Shown: positions 42,358 through 51,781 of the stretch, one piece after another
How the letters are laid out: every line of letters starts with the position of its first letter
Numbering within the stretch: position 1 is the first letter of the stretch
From: JBNIDL01 sp050108195
GTDB taxonomy: Bacteria; Pseudomonadota; Gammaproteobacteria; Enterobacterales; Enterobacteriaceae
Length of the DNA: 64,000 nt
Assembly: GCA_050108195.1 (NCBI GenBank)
Contig: JBNIDL010000001.1
Span: forward strand, 62,001 to 126,000
Reading direction: 5' to 3'
Program-made: the position numbers and the translations under genes
Notes under the pieces: generated by a model
What the model was told of the DNA's origin: nothing
Seen by the model: only the letters and a program-made list of their open reading frames with translations
Databases searched by the model: none

Positions 42358-43689
42358 TTATAAAATAAATTTACTTAAATCTTCGTCTGATATCAAATTA
42401 TCTAAATGATTTTTTACATATTTGGAATTTATTAATATTTTTTTTCCATTCCACTCACTTGCTTCATAAGATATTTCTTCCATAAGTTTTTCTAATATAG
42501 TATAAAGTCTTCTAGCTCCTATGTTTTCTGTTCTCTTATTAACTTTACAAGCAGCTTCAGCTATATGTTTTATGCTATTTTCTGTAAATTCTATTTTTAC
42601 TCCTTCAGTAGACATTAGAGCAGTATATTGAGTTGTCAAAGATGCATTAGGTTCTATTAATATTCTTTCAAAATCTTTATTTGTAAGTGATTCTAGTTCA
42701 ACTCTTATAGGCAGCCTTCCTTGAAGTTCTGGTATTAAGTCTGAAGGACTTGATAATTGAAAGGCACCTGAAGCTATAAACAATATATGATCAGTTTTTA
42801 CCATACCATGTTTGGTAGAAACTGTGCAACCTTCAACCAAAGGCAGCAAATCTCTTTGTACTCCTTCTCTAGATACATCTGGGCTGTTTATTTCTCCTCT
42901 TTTACATATTTTGTCTATCTCATCGATGAAAACTATACCATGTTGCTCAACAGCTTCTATAGCTTGCTCTTTTAGTTCTTCTGGATTTACAAGTTTTGAA
43001 GCTTCTTCTTCTATTAGAAGTTTCATTGCTTCTTTAATTTTTAATTTTCTTGTTTTTTGTTTTTGACCTGCTATATTTTTAAACATAGATTGCAATTGAT
43101 TTGTCATTTCTTCCATTCCAGGAGGAGCCATAATTTCTACACCCATTGGAACTACAGACAAATTTATTTCTATTTCTTTGTCATCCAGCTGGCCTTCTCT
43201 GAGTTTTTTTCTAAAATGTTGCCTCGTGTTTATCAGTTCATTATCTTCTTCTATTTGACCCCAGTTATTCTTGGATAATGGAATAAGTACATCAAGTATT
43301 CTTTCTTCAGCTAGTTCTTCTGCCCTAAAATGATTTCTTTTAATTGATTGTAATCTTATCATTTTTACAGAAGTATCTGTCAAATCTCTTATTATAGAAT
43401 CAACTTCTTTACCCACATATCCTATTTCTGTAAATTTTGTTGCCTCAACTTTTATAAAAGGCGCGTTGGCAAGTTTTGCAAGTCTTCTAGCTATTTCAGT
43501 TTTTCCTACACCTGTAGGACCTATCATTAATATATTTTTAGGTGTTATTTCATACTTTAATGATTCATCTAATTGAATTCTTCTCCATCTATTTCTCAAT
43601 GCTATCGCAACAGCTCTCTTAGCATTATGTTGTCCTATTATATATTTATCTAATTCACTCACTATCTCTCTTGGAGTCATTTCAGACAT
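42358..43689 (-). CDS. hslU: ATP-dependent protease ATPase subunit HslU
   Basis: The AAA+ unfoldase that feeds HslV. Walker [11 protein letters not shown] (about residues 56-65), [10 protein letters not shown] (Walker B), and the C-terminal [11 protein letters not shown] that docks in HslV are intact. From the ATG at 43689 the protein is 443 residues, exactly the E. coli length, and begins [14 protein letters not shown]. An ATG six codons earlier (43707) overlaps hslV by 8 bases and could be used by coupling. Unusually well conserved for this genome. Confidence 0.97.
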   Translation of the reverse strand: MSEMTPREIVSELDKYIIGQHNAKRAVAIALRNRWRRIQLDESLKYEITPKNILMIGPTGVGKTEIARRLAKLANAPFIKVEATKFTEIGYVGKEVDSIIRDLTDTSVKMIRLQSIKRNHFRAEELAEERILDVLIPLSKNNWGQIEEDNELINTRQHFRKKLREGQLDDKEIEINLSVVPMGVEIMAPPGMEEMTNQLQSMFKNIAGQKQKTRKLKIKEAMKLLIEEEASKLVNPEELKEQAIEAVEQHGIVFIDEIDKICKRGEINSPDVSREGVQRDLLPLVEGCTVSTKHGMVKTDHILFIASGAFQLSSPSDLIPELQGRLPIRVELESLTNKDFERILIEPNASLTTQYTALMSTEGVKIEFTENSIKHIAEAACKVNKRTENIGARRLYTILEKLMEEISYEASEWNGKKILINSKYVKNHLDNLISDEDLSKFIL

Positions 43690-43699
43690 TTTTATATCT

Positions 43700-44227
43700 T
43701 TATTCATATTTTAATTCTACCAGTGTATGGAATTGATTAGTATATATGCATATGTCCCCTGATATGACTAAAGATTTCTTTACTATCTCTTTAGCGCTTA
43801 AATCTGTATTTTCTAACAAAGCTTTTGCTGCTGATTTAGCATAAGAACTTCCAGATCCTATTGATATTAAATCATCTTCTGGTTGTATTATGTCACCATT
43901 ACCTGTTATTATTAATGAAGATTTTTTGTCAGCAACAGCTAAAAATGCTTCTAATCTACGTAAAGTTCTGTCTGTTCTCCAGTCTTTAGCTAATTCAACT
44001 GCAGCTCTAATTAAATGATTTTGATATATTTCTATTTTTTTCTCAAACAAATCAAATAAAGTAAAAGCATCTGCAGTACTACCTGCAAATCCTGCTATTA
44101 CACTTTTGTTTGATAAATATCTTACTTTACATACATTACTTTTCATTATAGTATGACCTAATGTAGCTTGACCATCGCCTCCAAGAACTACAGAATTGTT
44201 TCTCCTAACACTTAATATAGTTGTCAA
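43700..44227 (-). CDS. hslV: ATP-dependent protease peptidase subunit HslV (TTG start)
   Basis: The proteasome-like peptidase chamber of HslUV. After loss of the first Met the catalytic Thr is residue 2 (TTILSVRR). [17 protein letters not shown] and the [16 protein letters not shown] segment are typical. Length is 175 against 176. The start is TTG, with GGAG 9 bases upstream. ftsN and cytR, found upstream in E. coli, are gone. Confidence 0.96.
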   Translation of the reverse strand: MTTILSVRRNNSVVLGGDGQATLGHTIMKSNVCKVRYLSNKSVIAGFAGSTADAFTLFDLFEKKIEIYQNHLIRAAVELAKDWRTDRTLRRLEAFLAVADKKSSLIITGNGDIIQPEDDLISIGSGSSYAKSAAKALLENTDLSAKEIVKKSLVISGDICIYTNQFHTLVELKYE

Positions 44228-44236
44228 AAAAATAAT

Positions 44237-44240
44237 CTCC
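44237..44240 (-). promoter_or_regulatory. Shine-Dalgarno GGAG for the hslV TTG start
   Basis: The minus strand reads AAAAGGAGATTATTTTTTTTG; GGAG is 9 bases before the TTG at 44227. The next residues TTILSVRR must follow the initiator, because Thr2 becomes the catalytic N-terminus, so TTG is well supported. Confidence 0.75.
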
Positions 44241-44452
44241 TTTTGTTAATAAAAAAAATTTTTTTAAAATAAATATATCATAATATTATGTGTTTAAACA
44301 ATAAATTTTATTTTTTATTAAATAAAAAAACTATTTTATAAATAAAAATTATTTCTATTTTTTTTATATTAAAGTTGTTATATTTTAATATAAATAAAAA
44401 TTATTTCTACAAGTTTTTTTAAATTAAAAAATAAAAAAAAATGAGGTAATTT

Positions 44453-44509
44453 ATGATTAACATAATAGAATTTTTATTATCTATAATTCTTAGTTGTTTT
44501 TTTTATTAA
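44453..44509 (+). CDS. Possible 18-residue hydrophobic peptide, unknown
   Basis: MINIIEFLLSIILSCFFY, preceded by TGAGG 7 bases before the ATG. Nearly all residues are hydrophobic, consistent with a single membrane segment. The codons could equally be chance in AT-rich DNA, or an eroded start of a deleted gene. I know no family it matches. Confidence 0.2.
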   Translation: MINIIEFLLSIILSCFFY

Positions 44510-44528
44510 TAACAAAAATAAAAAATAT

Positions 44529-44732
44529 ATGAAAAAAAATATTCATCCTAAATTATTTAAAATAAAAGTATCTTGTTCTTGTGGTAATTTATTTTACGTG
44601 TATTCAACATTAAATGATAGCTTAAATATAGAAGTTTGCAATTTATGCCACCCCTTTTATAGTGGGAAAAAGAAAATATTAGACTCTGGTGGTAGAATAA
44701 GTAAATTTAATAAGAAATTTAATATAAAATAA
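44529..44732 (+). CDS. rpmE: 50S ribosomal protein L31 RpmE
   Basis: MKKNIHPKLFKIKVSCSCGN followed by CNLCHPFYSGKKK and the GGRISKFNKKFNI end are L31. All four zinc-binding cysteines are present (CSC and CNLC), so this is the zinc-dependent form. Length is 67 against 70. As in E. coli it lies near metL; metJ and metB are missing between them. Confidence 0.97.
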   Translation: MKKNIHPKLFKIKVSCSCGNLFYVYSTLNDSLNIEVCNLCHPFYSGKKKILDSGGRISKFNKKFNIK

Positions 44733-44794
44733 TCTTTTATGGTCATTTTTTTTAAGTTCGAGTTTAATTTAAAAAGTATATTTTCTTAAATATT

Positions 44795-46162
44795 ATGAAT
44801 TTAATTAACATAATAAACGTTCTAAAAAGAAAAGTGCATAAATTTGGTGGAATGACATTATCTAACTCATTTAGTTTTAAGAAAGTAGTAAATATAATAA
44901 AAAATAAATGTAAAAATGGAGATATAATAGTCGTATCAGCCTTTGGAAATGTTACTAATTTACTTTTTAAATTAGTAAAATATTATAAAAAAAATATAAA
45001 ATTGTTTGATTATACTAAAATAAAATTAGTAAATTATTATAATGAATTAATTAGTAAGTTGTTTAATGGAAATGATTTAAATAGCTTAAAATTAATGTTT
45101 TTAGAAGAACTAAATTTTGCAATAAAAATACTTGAAAAAACAAAAAATAAAAAGCTTATTAACAATATAATAAGTTTAGGAGAATTATGGACTGCAAAAA
45201 TATTAAATAATTTACTTTTAATAAATAATTTAAGAACCTTATTTATAGATTCCAGAAAGTTTCTAATATCAAGTTTTGATACTTATCCTAAAATATATGA
45301 AATTTTATCAAAATCACTACTCTATCCATTAATAGTTAATAATAAATATATTGAAAGGTTTATAATTACTGGGTATATAAGCAGAGATATTTTTGGTAAT
45401 ACAGTCCTTTTAGGGAGAAACGGTAGTGATTATTCTGCAGTAGGAATAGCATCAATCTTAGATATTAAGAATGTTATAATATGGAAAAATGTATCTGGTA
45501 TAAGTAATATAGATCCAAAAATTATAAAAGGTTCAAAAACATTAAAAAATATATCTATTACTGAAGCAAATGAATTAAGTAAATTGTCAAGTAGTATTTT
45601 ACATTTTAGAACTTTAGAATCTATTTTGTTTAAAAATAAAAATATAAATATAGAAATAAAGTATTTTTTTAATAGCTATAAAAAGACATGTATAAAAAAA
45701 GAAAATGTTAAGTGCAAAAAAAATATAAAAATTATAACTATTGAAAAAAAAGTGACAATGATTACTGTTAAAAACTATAAGAATAAAATTATCCGTAAAA
45801 ATTTAATAATTATTTTTAGAAAATATGATGTACCTTTTTTTATAAAGTTAATAAAACAAGACAAAAAAAATATAAGTATTTTTTGTAAGTTTAATATTTC
45901 TCTTGAACTAATAAAAGATCTAAATAATAAAAGAATAAAAATAAAAAATAAAAAAAATATGTCTTGTATATCTTTAATAGGTGATAAAATAGCTAATAAC
46001 GAAAATAATTATAAAATTATAAATAATATTTTAAAAGAAAAAATTATATTTTTAATAAATTCTAAAAGTAGTAATAGTATATTGATATTTATTAAAAAAA
46101 ATTACATTAATAAAATTTTATTAAAATTATATAAAAAAATATTCAACAATAAATGTATATAA
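44795..46162 (+). CDS. metL: Aspartokinase (MetL kinase domain only; homoserine dehydrogenase half lost)
   Basis: It phosphorylates aspartate. KFGGMTLSNS (about residues 16-25), VVSAFGNVTN, SLGELWTAKI and LLGRNGSDYSA (residues 205-215) match the kinase half of bifunctional E. coli MetL. After a diverged ACT-like regulatory part the protein ends at residue 455, close to the kinase/dehydrogenase boundary of the 810-residue E. coli enzyme. tRNA-Asp starts 60 bases later, so no dehydrogenase remnant can remain. MetL is chosen over LysC/ThrA by the rpmE neighbourhood and sequence. metB, metJ and metF are not adjacent. Confidence 0.92.
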   Translation: MNLINIINVLKRKVHKFGGMTLSNSFSFKKVVNIIKNKCKNGDIIVVSAFGNVTNLLFKLVKYYKKNIKLFDYTKIKLVNYYNELISKLFNGNDLNSLKLMFLEELNFAIKILEKTKNKKLINNIISLGELWTAKILNNLLLINNLRTLFIDSRKFLISSFDTYPKIYEILSKSLLYPLIVNNKYIERFIITGYISRDIFGNTVLLGRNGSDYSAVGIASILDIKNVIIWKNVSGISNIDPKIIKGSKTLKNISITEANELSKLSSSILHFRTLESILFKNKNINIEIKYFFNSYKKTCIKKENVKCKKNIKIITIEKKVTMITVKNYKNKIIRKNLIIIFRKYDVPFFIKLIKQDKKNISIFCKFNISLELIKDLNNKRIKIKNKKNMSCISLIGDKIANNENNYKIINNILKEKIIFLINSKSSNSILIFIKKNYINKILLKLYKKIFNNKCI

Positions 46163-46222
46163 AAGAATACGTTATTGATTAAATTATTAAATGAAGTATA
46201 ATTATTTTATTTTTTTGTATTT

Positions 46223-46296
46223 GGTGCGGTAGTTCAGATGGTTAGAATATCGGCTTGTCACGCCGAAGGTCACGGGTTCAAGTCCCGTCCGCACCG
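46223..46296 (+). tRNA. tRNA-Asp (anticodon GUC)
   Basis: Acceptor GGTGCGG/CCGCACC, anticodon loop TTGTCAC (GTC), T arm CGGG-type with GGTTCAAGTCC. Discriminator G, no encoded CCA. In E. coli aspT also lies between the rrnC operon and the rho region. Confidence 0.97.
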
Positions 46297-46354
46297 TGTT
46301 TTCCAATCAATTTTCAAAAAATTTTTAAAATTTTTTAAGTAAGTTAAATAATAT

Positions 46355-47614
46355 ATGAACCTTACAGAATTAAAAAATATGTTAGTATCCGATCTTATTT
46401 TGCTTGGCGAGCAAATAGGATTAGAAAATTTTTCACGAATGAGAAAACAAGATATTATATTTTCTATATTGAAACAACATGCAAAAAGTGGTGAAGATAT
46501 ATTCGGTGATGGAGTATTAGAAATTTTACAAGATGGATTTGGATTTTTGAGATCTATAGACAGTTCTTATCTAGCTGGACCTGACGATATATATGTTTCA
46601 CCAAGCCAAATTAGAAGATTTAATTTACGTACAGGTGACGCTATTTCTGGAAAAATTAGACCTCCTAAAGAATGCGAAAGATATTTTGCTCTTCTTAAAA
46701 TAAATGAAATAAATTACGATAAACCTGAAAATGTGAAAAATAAAATTTTATTTGAAAATTTGACTCCATTGCATGCAAATTTCAGACTAGTAATGGAAAT
46801 AGGGAACGGATCTTCAGATGATCTTACAGCAAGAATATTAGATATATCTTCTCCAATAGGAAAAGGACAGAGAGGGCTAATTGTAGCGCCTCCAAAAGCA
46901 GGAAAAACAATTTTACTTCAAAAAATAGCTCAAAGTATATCTTTTAATTATCCAAATTGTGTTTTAATGGTTTTGTTAATAGACGAAAGACCAGAGGAAG
47001 TGACAGAAATGCAAAGATTAGTAAATGGTGAAGTTATAGCATCAACTTTTGATGAACCGGCTTCAAGGCATGTTCAAGTAGCAGAAATGGTTATAGAAAA
47101 AGCTAAAAGACTAGTAGAACATAAAAAAGATGTAATTATTTTGTTAGATTCAATAACACGCTTGGCGAGAGCTTATAATATAGTAATACCAGCTTCTGGA
47201 AAAATATTAACAGGTGGAATAGATTCTAATGCTTTACATAGACCTAAAAGATTTTTTGGAGCTGCTAGAAACATGGAAGAAGGAGGAAGTCTTACAATAA
47301 TAGCTACAGCGTTAATAGATACAGGGTCAAAAATGGATGATGTTATATATGAAGAATTTAAAGGAACTGGTAATATGGAATTACATTTATCAAGAAGAAT
47401 TTCAGAAAAAAGGGTATTTCCAGCCATTGATTATAATAGATCAGGAACTAGAAAAGAAGAGTTACTTGTAACAAAAGAAGAATTACAAAAAATGTGGATT
47501 TTAAGGAAAATAATTCATCCAATGTCAGAAATTGATGCTATAGAGTTTTTAATAAACAAACTTTCTATGAGTAAAACTAATAAAGATTTTTTTATAATGA
47601 TGAAAAGATCTTAA
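46355..47614 (+). CDS. rho: Transcription termination factor Rho
   Basis: A hexameric RNA helicase ending transcription. [25 protein letters not shown] is the N-terminal helical part; the cold-shock-like RNA-binding fold includes GFGFLRS and [16 protein letters not shown]. Walker A is APPKAGKT (about residues 178-185), with [12 protein letters not shown] later. Length is 419, as in E. coli. The rhoL leader is not visible. Strong conservation fits a genome with little room for intrinsic terminators. Confidence 0.97.
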   Translation: MNLTELKNMLVSDLILLGEQIGLENFSRMRKQDIIFSILKQHAKSGEDIFGDGVLEILQDGFGFLRSIDSSYLAGPDDIYVSPSQIRRFNLRTGDAISGKIRPPKECERYFALLKINEINYDKPENVKNKILFENLTPLHANFRLVMEIGNGSSDDLTARILDISSPIGKGQRGLIVAPPKAGKTILLQKIAQSISFNYPNCVLMVLLIDERPEEVTEMQRLVNGEVIASTFDEPASRHVQVAEMVIEKAKRLVEHKKDVIILLDSITRLARAYNIVIPASGKILTGGIDSNALHRPKRFFGAARNMEEGGSLTIIATALIDTGSKMDDVIYEEFKGTGNMELHLSRRISEKRVFPAIDYNRSGTRKEELLVTKEELQKMWILRKIIHPMSEIDAIEFLINKLSMSKTNKDFFIMMKRS

Positions 47615-47629
47615 TTGATAAATTTATTT

Positions 47630-47703
47630 GGTGATTGTAGCTCAATAGGTAGAGCCCTGGATTGTGAGTCCAGTGGTTATGGGTTCAAGCCCCATCAATC
47701 ACC
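47630..47703 (+). tRNA. tRNA-His (anticodon GUG)
   Basis: Eight-pair acceptor with the His-specific extra G: G(-1) at 47630 pairs C73 at 47703. The anticodon stem CTGGA/TCCAG holds the loop TTGTGAG (GTG). T arm ATGGG-TTCAAGC-CCCAT. CCA is not encoded. First of the His-Leu-Pro cluster that matches hisR-leuT-proM of E. coli; argX, which begins the E. coli cluster, is lost. Confidence 0.96.
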
Positions 47704-47716
47704 CTTATTAATCTTT

Positions 47717-47803
47717 ACGAAGGTGGCGAAAAAAAGGAAAACGCACTAACTTCAGAAGTTAGATCTCTAAAAGAGAATAAGGGTTCAAGTCCCTTCCTTC
47801 GTA
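47717..47803 (+). tRNA. tRNA-Leu (anticodon CAG)
   Basis: Acceptor ACGAAGG/CCTTCGT, anticodon stem CTAAC/GTTAG with loop TTCAGAA (CAG), a long variable arm (ATCTCTAAAAGAGA) and a T arm ending GGTTCAAGTCCC. It starts with an A1-U72 pair, while E. coli leuT begins with G1. Discriminator A, no CCA. The D loop is A-rich. Confidence 0.93.
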
Positions 47804-47807
47804 TTAA

Positions 47808-47881
47808 CGGCGAGTAGCGCAGTCTGGTAGCGCAACTGGTTTGGGACCAGTGGGTCAGGGGTTCAAATCCTCTCTCGCCGA
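47808..47881 (+). tRNA. tRNA-Pro (anticodon UGG)
   Basis: Acceptor CGGCGAG/CTCGCCG, with the C1-G72 pair typical of bacterial proline tRNAs. Anticodon stem ACTGG/CCAGT with loop TTTGGGA (TGG). Discriminator A; no CCA. It is 4 bases after tRNA-Leu, so the three tRNAs are surely processed from one transcript. Confidence 0.96.
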
Positions 47882-47910
47882 CTTTTAAAAAAACTATTTT
47901 TTTTTAAATA

Positions 47911-47914
47911 GAGG
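47911..47914 (+). promoter_or_regulatory. Shine-Dalgarno GAGG upstream of dapF, pointing to a non-ATG start
   Basis: GAGG is 6 bases before an in-frame ATT at 47921 and 30 bases before the first ATG (47945). The spacing suits ATT, and the codons between (IHFSK) align with MQFSK of E. coli DapF. Confidence 0.55.
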
Positions 47915-47944
47915 TAAAAAATTAAAAAAATACATTTTTCTAAA

Positions 47945-48745
47945 ATGCAAAGCTCTGGAAACAATTTTGTAATAATAGATAATATTAATCAAAATTTTAT
48001 AATTTCTAAGAAAGATATTATTTTATTGTCAAACAGTAATTACGGTATAGGCTTTGATCAAATAATTTTATTAAATCCAATTTATAAAAATAATTTTGAT
48101 TTTTCTTATAGAATATATAATTCTGATGGTAATGAAGTAAATCAATGTGGAAATGGTGCTATATGTACATCTGATTTTGTTATAAAAAAAAAATTAACTA
48201 ATAAAAAAATTATAAAATTTAAAACTTTAGATAGTTTTTTAAAAACAGAGTTTATTAAAAAGAGTTTTTTCAAGGTAAATATGGGAATTCCATATTTTAA
48301 AAATGAGTCCAATTGTATTAAAAATTTAAAATTAAGTTTACGTAAGAACAAAAATTTTATAAATTTTTATTTTGTTTTAGTAAAAAATCCTCATATTATT
48401 ATAATTGTCAGAAAAGTTGAAAATAAAATATTTAAAAAATATTCTAAAATTATATCTTTAAGTTGTTCTTGTTTTTTAGAAGTAAATGTTACTTTTGCGC
48501 AAATTTTAAATAAAAAAAAAATTTATTTAAAAACTTACGAGAGAGGTGTAGGAGAAACAAAATCATGTGGTAGTGCTGCATGCGCAGCAGTATTTTCTTG
48601 TATTAAAAATAAATTGTTAACAAATATTATTATTCATGCTGTATTTCCAGGAGGAACGTCTCTTGTAAGATATAATGTTAAAGATAAAAATATTTATTTA
48701 ATTGGAAAATCTAATCATGTTTTTGAAGGTTATATTAAAATTTAA
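47945..48745 (+). CDS. dapF: Diaminopimelate epimerase DapF
   Basis: It converts LL-DAP to meso-DAP for lysine and peptidoglycan. The two catalytic cysteines are C68 in QCGNGAIC and C208 in KSCGSAACAA, counted from the ATG used here. FDQIILL, YRIYNSDGNEV and YERGVGET are typical. From this ATG it has 266 residues against 274. Eight in-frame codons upstream, with the FSK that precedes the conserved Met in E. coli, suggest that translation really begins at ATT 47921 or ATA 47930. It works with murE, asd and metL. Confidence 0.95.
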   Translation: MQSSGNNFVIIDNINQNFIISKKDIILLSNSNYGIGFDQIILLNPIYKNNFDFSYRIYNSDGNEVNQCGNGAICTSDFVIKKKLTNKKIIKFKTLDSFLKTEFIKKSFFKVNMGIPYFKNESNCIKNLKLSLRKNKNFINFYFVLVKNPHIIIIVRKVENKIFKKYSKIISLSCSCFLEVNVTFAQILNKKKIYLKTYERGVGETKSCGSAACAAVFSCIKNKLLTNIIIHAVFPGGTSLVRYNVKDKNIYLIGKSNHVFEGYIKI

Positions 48746-48823
48746 TTAAATTTTATGATATTATTTAAAATAATTTTTTTTAATATACTTTTTAAACTTT
48801 AAATTTTAATTTAAAAAATAATT

Positions 48824-49777
48824 ATGATATATGCATTCAAATTATGCAATAGTAAATTATTAAAATTGAATACTAATAAGCCTGGTGTTTTAGTCAAATC
48901 TTTGTGGATAGATATAGTTAATCCAACAAAAGAAGAAAGAATTAAAATAAAAAATGAACTTAATCAAACATTGGTAACTAAATCTAAATTAAAAGAAATA
49001 GAAGCATCTTCTAGATTTTTTGAAGATGAAAACGGTGTTCATATACATTCTTTTTTTTTCTATTCAGATTCAGCGGAACATGTTGGAAATTCGACTGTGT
49101 CTTTTACTATAAACAAAAATAAACTTTATTCTGTTAGAGAAAGAGAGTTTTTAGCTTTTAGAGTACATAAAAAAAAATATATAAACAAAAAACTAATAGG
49201 AATTAACAATGTTTATGAATTATTATTAAATTTATTCGAAACTAAAATAGAGCAATTGGCAGACGAAATTGAAGGTATATATAGTAACCTAGAATCTCTT
49301 AGCTTTGTAATAATGAATAATCAAAAAAGTAATGAATATAATAATGCTTTGTCTCAATTATCAAAATTTGAAAATGTAAGTTGGAAGGTAAGACTTTGTT
49401 TAATGGACACTCAAAGAGCATTAAATTTTATAGTTAGAAAATTTAAATTATCTATTAAACAACTAAAGAAAGCTAGAGAAATAATAAGAGATATAGAATC
49501 ATTATCGCCTCATAATGAGTCATTATTTCAAAGAGTTAACTTTTTAACTCAAGCAGCTATGGGATTTATTAACATAGAACAAAATAGAATAATAAAAATA
49601 TTTTCAGTCATGTCTGTGGTTTTTTTGCCACCAACATTAATAGCATCAAGCTACGGAATGAATTTTAAATTTATGCCAGAACTTAGCTGGAAATTTGGAT
49701 ATCCTATAGCAATATTAATTATGATAGTAGTTGGACTTACTCCATATTTTTATTTTAAAAAGAAAAATTGGTTATAA
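48824..49777 (+). CDS. corA: Magnesium/cobalt transporter CorA
   Basis: Pentameric inner-membrane Mg channel. A long cytoplasmic N-terminal domain is followed by two C-terminal membrane helices with the signature YGMN (residues 277-280) between them, then FMPEL and a Lys-rich tail KKKNWL. Length is 317 against 316. In E. coli it also lies between dapF and yigL. Confidence 0.96.
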   Translation: MIYAFKLCNSKLLKLNTNKPGVLVKSLWIDIVNPTKEERIKIKNELNQTLVTKSKLKEIEASSRFFEDENGVHIHSFFFYSDSAEHVGNSTVSFTINKNKLYSVREREFLAFRVHKKKYINKKLIGINNVYELLLNLFETKIEQLADEIEGIYSNLESLSFVIMNNQKSNEYNNALSQLSKFENVSWKVRLCLMDTQRALNFIVRKFKLSIKQLKKAREIIRDIESLSPHNESLFQRVNFLTQAAMGFINIEQNRIIKIFSVMSVVFLPPTLIASSYGMNFKFMPELSWKFGYPIAILIMIVVGLTPYFYFKKKNWL

Positions 49778-49822
49778 AAAATTTTTTAATTTATATTTTA
49801 TTAATATTTAAGGTAATTTAAA

Positions 49823-50620
49823 GTGTTTAAAATTATAGTTTCTGACTTAGACGGCACATTGTTATCTCCAGAACATAAATTAACAAAATACACAAAAAGT
49901 GTATTTAGAAGTTTATTTTTAAAAAAAATATTATTGATATTAGCTACTGGTAGACATCATTTAGATGTAATAAAAATATGTAAAAATCTATCGATTAAAT
50001 CTTATATGATAACTTCTAATGGTGCTATAATTTTAAATCCTGAAAAAAAAATTATATTTTCTAAAAATTTGAATAAAAATATTGCTAAAAATCTTATAAG
50101 TATTGCTTATGAAGATATAAATATTTTTACAAATGTGTTTAGACATAATTCATGGTTTACAAATAGAAATAAAATTGATTACAAAAATTTTTTTTATGAA
50201 TCTAATTTCAGTAATAAAATTTTCGAAAAAGAGAATTTTTCTACAGAAGGTATATATAAAGTTTATTTTACATCAAATTACCACGAGAAACTTATGGTTT
50301 TATATAATAAATTAATAGATAGATGGGGTAATAAGATTAATGCGAGTTTTTCTTCATTACTGTGTTTAGAGGTTACAGACGGAAAAATTTCTAAAGGGAA
50401 CGCTCTTAAAAAAGTAGTAAAATTATTGGGTTATAAATTAAAAGATTGTATTTCTTTCGGAGACGGTATGAATGATAAAGAAATGTTACAAATTTCAGGA
50501 AAAGGATGCATAATGAAAAATGCTTCAAATTTATTAAAGGAATGTTTACCTAAATTAGAGATTATTGGAAGTAATAAGAATGATGCTGTAGCTAAATATT
50601 TAGACAATTTATATTTATAA
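49823..50620 (+). CDS. yigL: HAD-family phosphatase YigL (pyridoxal phosphatase), GTG start
   Basis: Cof-type haloacid-dehalogenase phosphatase. The nucleophile motif is SDLDGTLLSPEH (about residues 7-18), ATGRHH is motif II-like, and FGDGMNDKEML binds metal. KSYMITSNGA and KGCIMKNA match E. coli YigL closely, as does the location after corA. Length is 265 against 266. It starts with GTG, with AAGG ten bases upstream. E. coli YigL hydrolyses pyridoxal 5'-phosphate and some sugar phosphates; the substrate here is inferred. Confidence 0.9.
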   Translation: MFKIIVSDLDGTLLSPEHKLTKYTKSVFRSLFLKKILLILATGRHHLDVIKICKNLSIKSYMITSNGAIILNPEKKIIFSKNLNKNIAKNLISIAYEDINIFTNVFRHNSWFTNRNKIDYKNFFYESNFSNKIFEKENFSTEGIYKVYFTSNYHEKLMVLYNKLIDRWGNKINASFSSLLCLEVTDGKISKGNALKKVVKLLGYKLKDCISFGDGMNDKEMLQISGKGCIMKNASNLLKECLPKLEIIGSNKNDAVAKYLDNLYL

Positions 50621-50649
50621 TAACAAAATATTTTATTTTTATAAAAAAA

Positions 50650-51741
50650 ATGAAAAAAGTTGGATTAATAGGATGGAGAGGTATAGTTGGAACAGCTTTA
50701 TTAAAAAGAATGGAAGAAAAAAAAGATTTTATTAAATTTAATTCATTTTTTTTCTCTAGATCGTATGTTAACAAGAATTACTTTATAAGTAAATATGGTA
50801 ATTCTATTACATACAATTCCTTAAATATTAGTCATTTAAATGACATGGATATTATAATTAATTGTAGTGGAAGTAAATATAGTAAAAAAATGTACAAAAA
50901 CGTACGTTTATCTGGATGGGATGGATATTGGATTGACACGTCTTCATACCTGCGTATGAAAAATAATGTGATTCTAGCATTGTATCCAATTAATTATAAA
51001 TCAATATTATTTGGATTGAAAAATGGAATAAAAACTTATTCAATAGCTAATTGTACAGTTAATATTATACTAATGTCATTAAAATATTTTTTTTTTGAAG
51101 AACTATTAGATTGGATAATACTATCTACATATCAATCTGTTTCTGGAGGAGGAACAAATTATTTTCAGAATTTCTTAAGTCATGTCAAGTACATTTCTAA
51201 AATAATTAAAAAAAATGAAAATATTTTAGATATAGAGGAAAAAATTTCAAATAATATAAATAATCTTTCCACAAATAAACATAATTTTTCCATATTAGGA
51301 AATTTATTACCATGGATAGGAGACAAAAAAGTTTGTTATAAAACTGAAGAAGAATTTAAAAATGAGTCAGAAATAAATAAAATATTAAATTTTAAAAAAA
51401 AAATTATAGTTGAAAGTACCTGTGTTAGAGTGCCTAGTTTAAGATGTCATGCTAACTCTTGTACTTTGAAATTGAATAAATATGTTCACATAAAGGAAAT
51501 AGAAAAGAAAATAAAATTAAATAAATGGATTAAATTAATACCAAATGATAGATTACACACAATAAAATATCTTTATCCTTCTAAAATATCTGGAAGTCTT
51601 AAATTGTTTATAGGAAGATTAAGAAAATTAAAATTAGGGGAAAAATATTTATCTTTATTTGTTATAGGTGATCAATTACTATGGGGAACAGTTGAGCCAT
51701 TAAGGAAAATGTTGAATGAATTATTAAATCATTTAAATTAA
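50650..51741 (+). CDS. asd: Aspartate-semialdehyde dehydrogenase Asd
   Basis: It reduces aspartyl phosphate to the semialdehyde, the entry to DAP. The NADP loop GLIGWRGIVG is at residues 5-14; the catalytic Cys135 in ANCTVN has the same number as in E. coli. SGGGTNYF, RVPSLRCHAN and GDQLLWGTVEPLR are conserved. Length is 363 against 367. With homoserine dehydrogenase missing from MetL, its product most likely goes to DAP only. Confidence 0.96.
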   Translation: MKKVGLIGWRGIVGTALLKRMEEKKDFIKFNSFFFSRSYVNKNYFISKYGNSITYNSLNISHLNDMDIIINCSGSKYSKKMYKNVRLSGWDGYWIDTSSYLRMKNNVILALYPINYKSILFGLKNGIKTYSIANCTVNIILMSLKYFFFEELLDWIILSTYQSVSGGGTNYFQNFLSHVKYISKIIKKNENILDIEEKISNNINNLSTNKHNFSILGNLLPWIGDKKVCYKTEEEFKNESEINKILNFKKKIIVESTCVRVPSLRCHANSCTLKLNKYVHIKEIEKKIKLNKWIKLIPNDRLHTIKYLYPSKISGSLKLFIGRLRKLKLGEKYLSLFVIGDQLLWGTVEPLRKMLNELLNHLN

Positions 51742-51781
51742 TTAAAATAAAAAAAATTTGTTTTAATAAAATATTTATTTT

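Larger units (their letters stand above)
44228..44528. other. AT-rich spacer between divergent hslV and rpmE with one tiny open frame
   Basis: About 300 bases replacing ftsN, cytR and priA of the E. coli map. It should contain the hslV and rpmE promoters, but AT-richness hides convincing boxes. The only coding candidate is an 18-codon frame at 44453-44509. No RNA gene recognised. Confidence 0.5.

Noticed and set aside
42787..43278. Plus-strand frames of 60-84 codons opposite hslU
   Set aside because: hslU is strongly conserved on the other strand and these frames have no family features; they are shadows of its codon use.
43690..43707. Six-codon extension of hslU from the ATG at 43707
   Set aside because: The family start [10 protein letters not shown] and exactly 443 residues fit 43689; kept only as an alternative.
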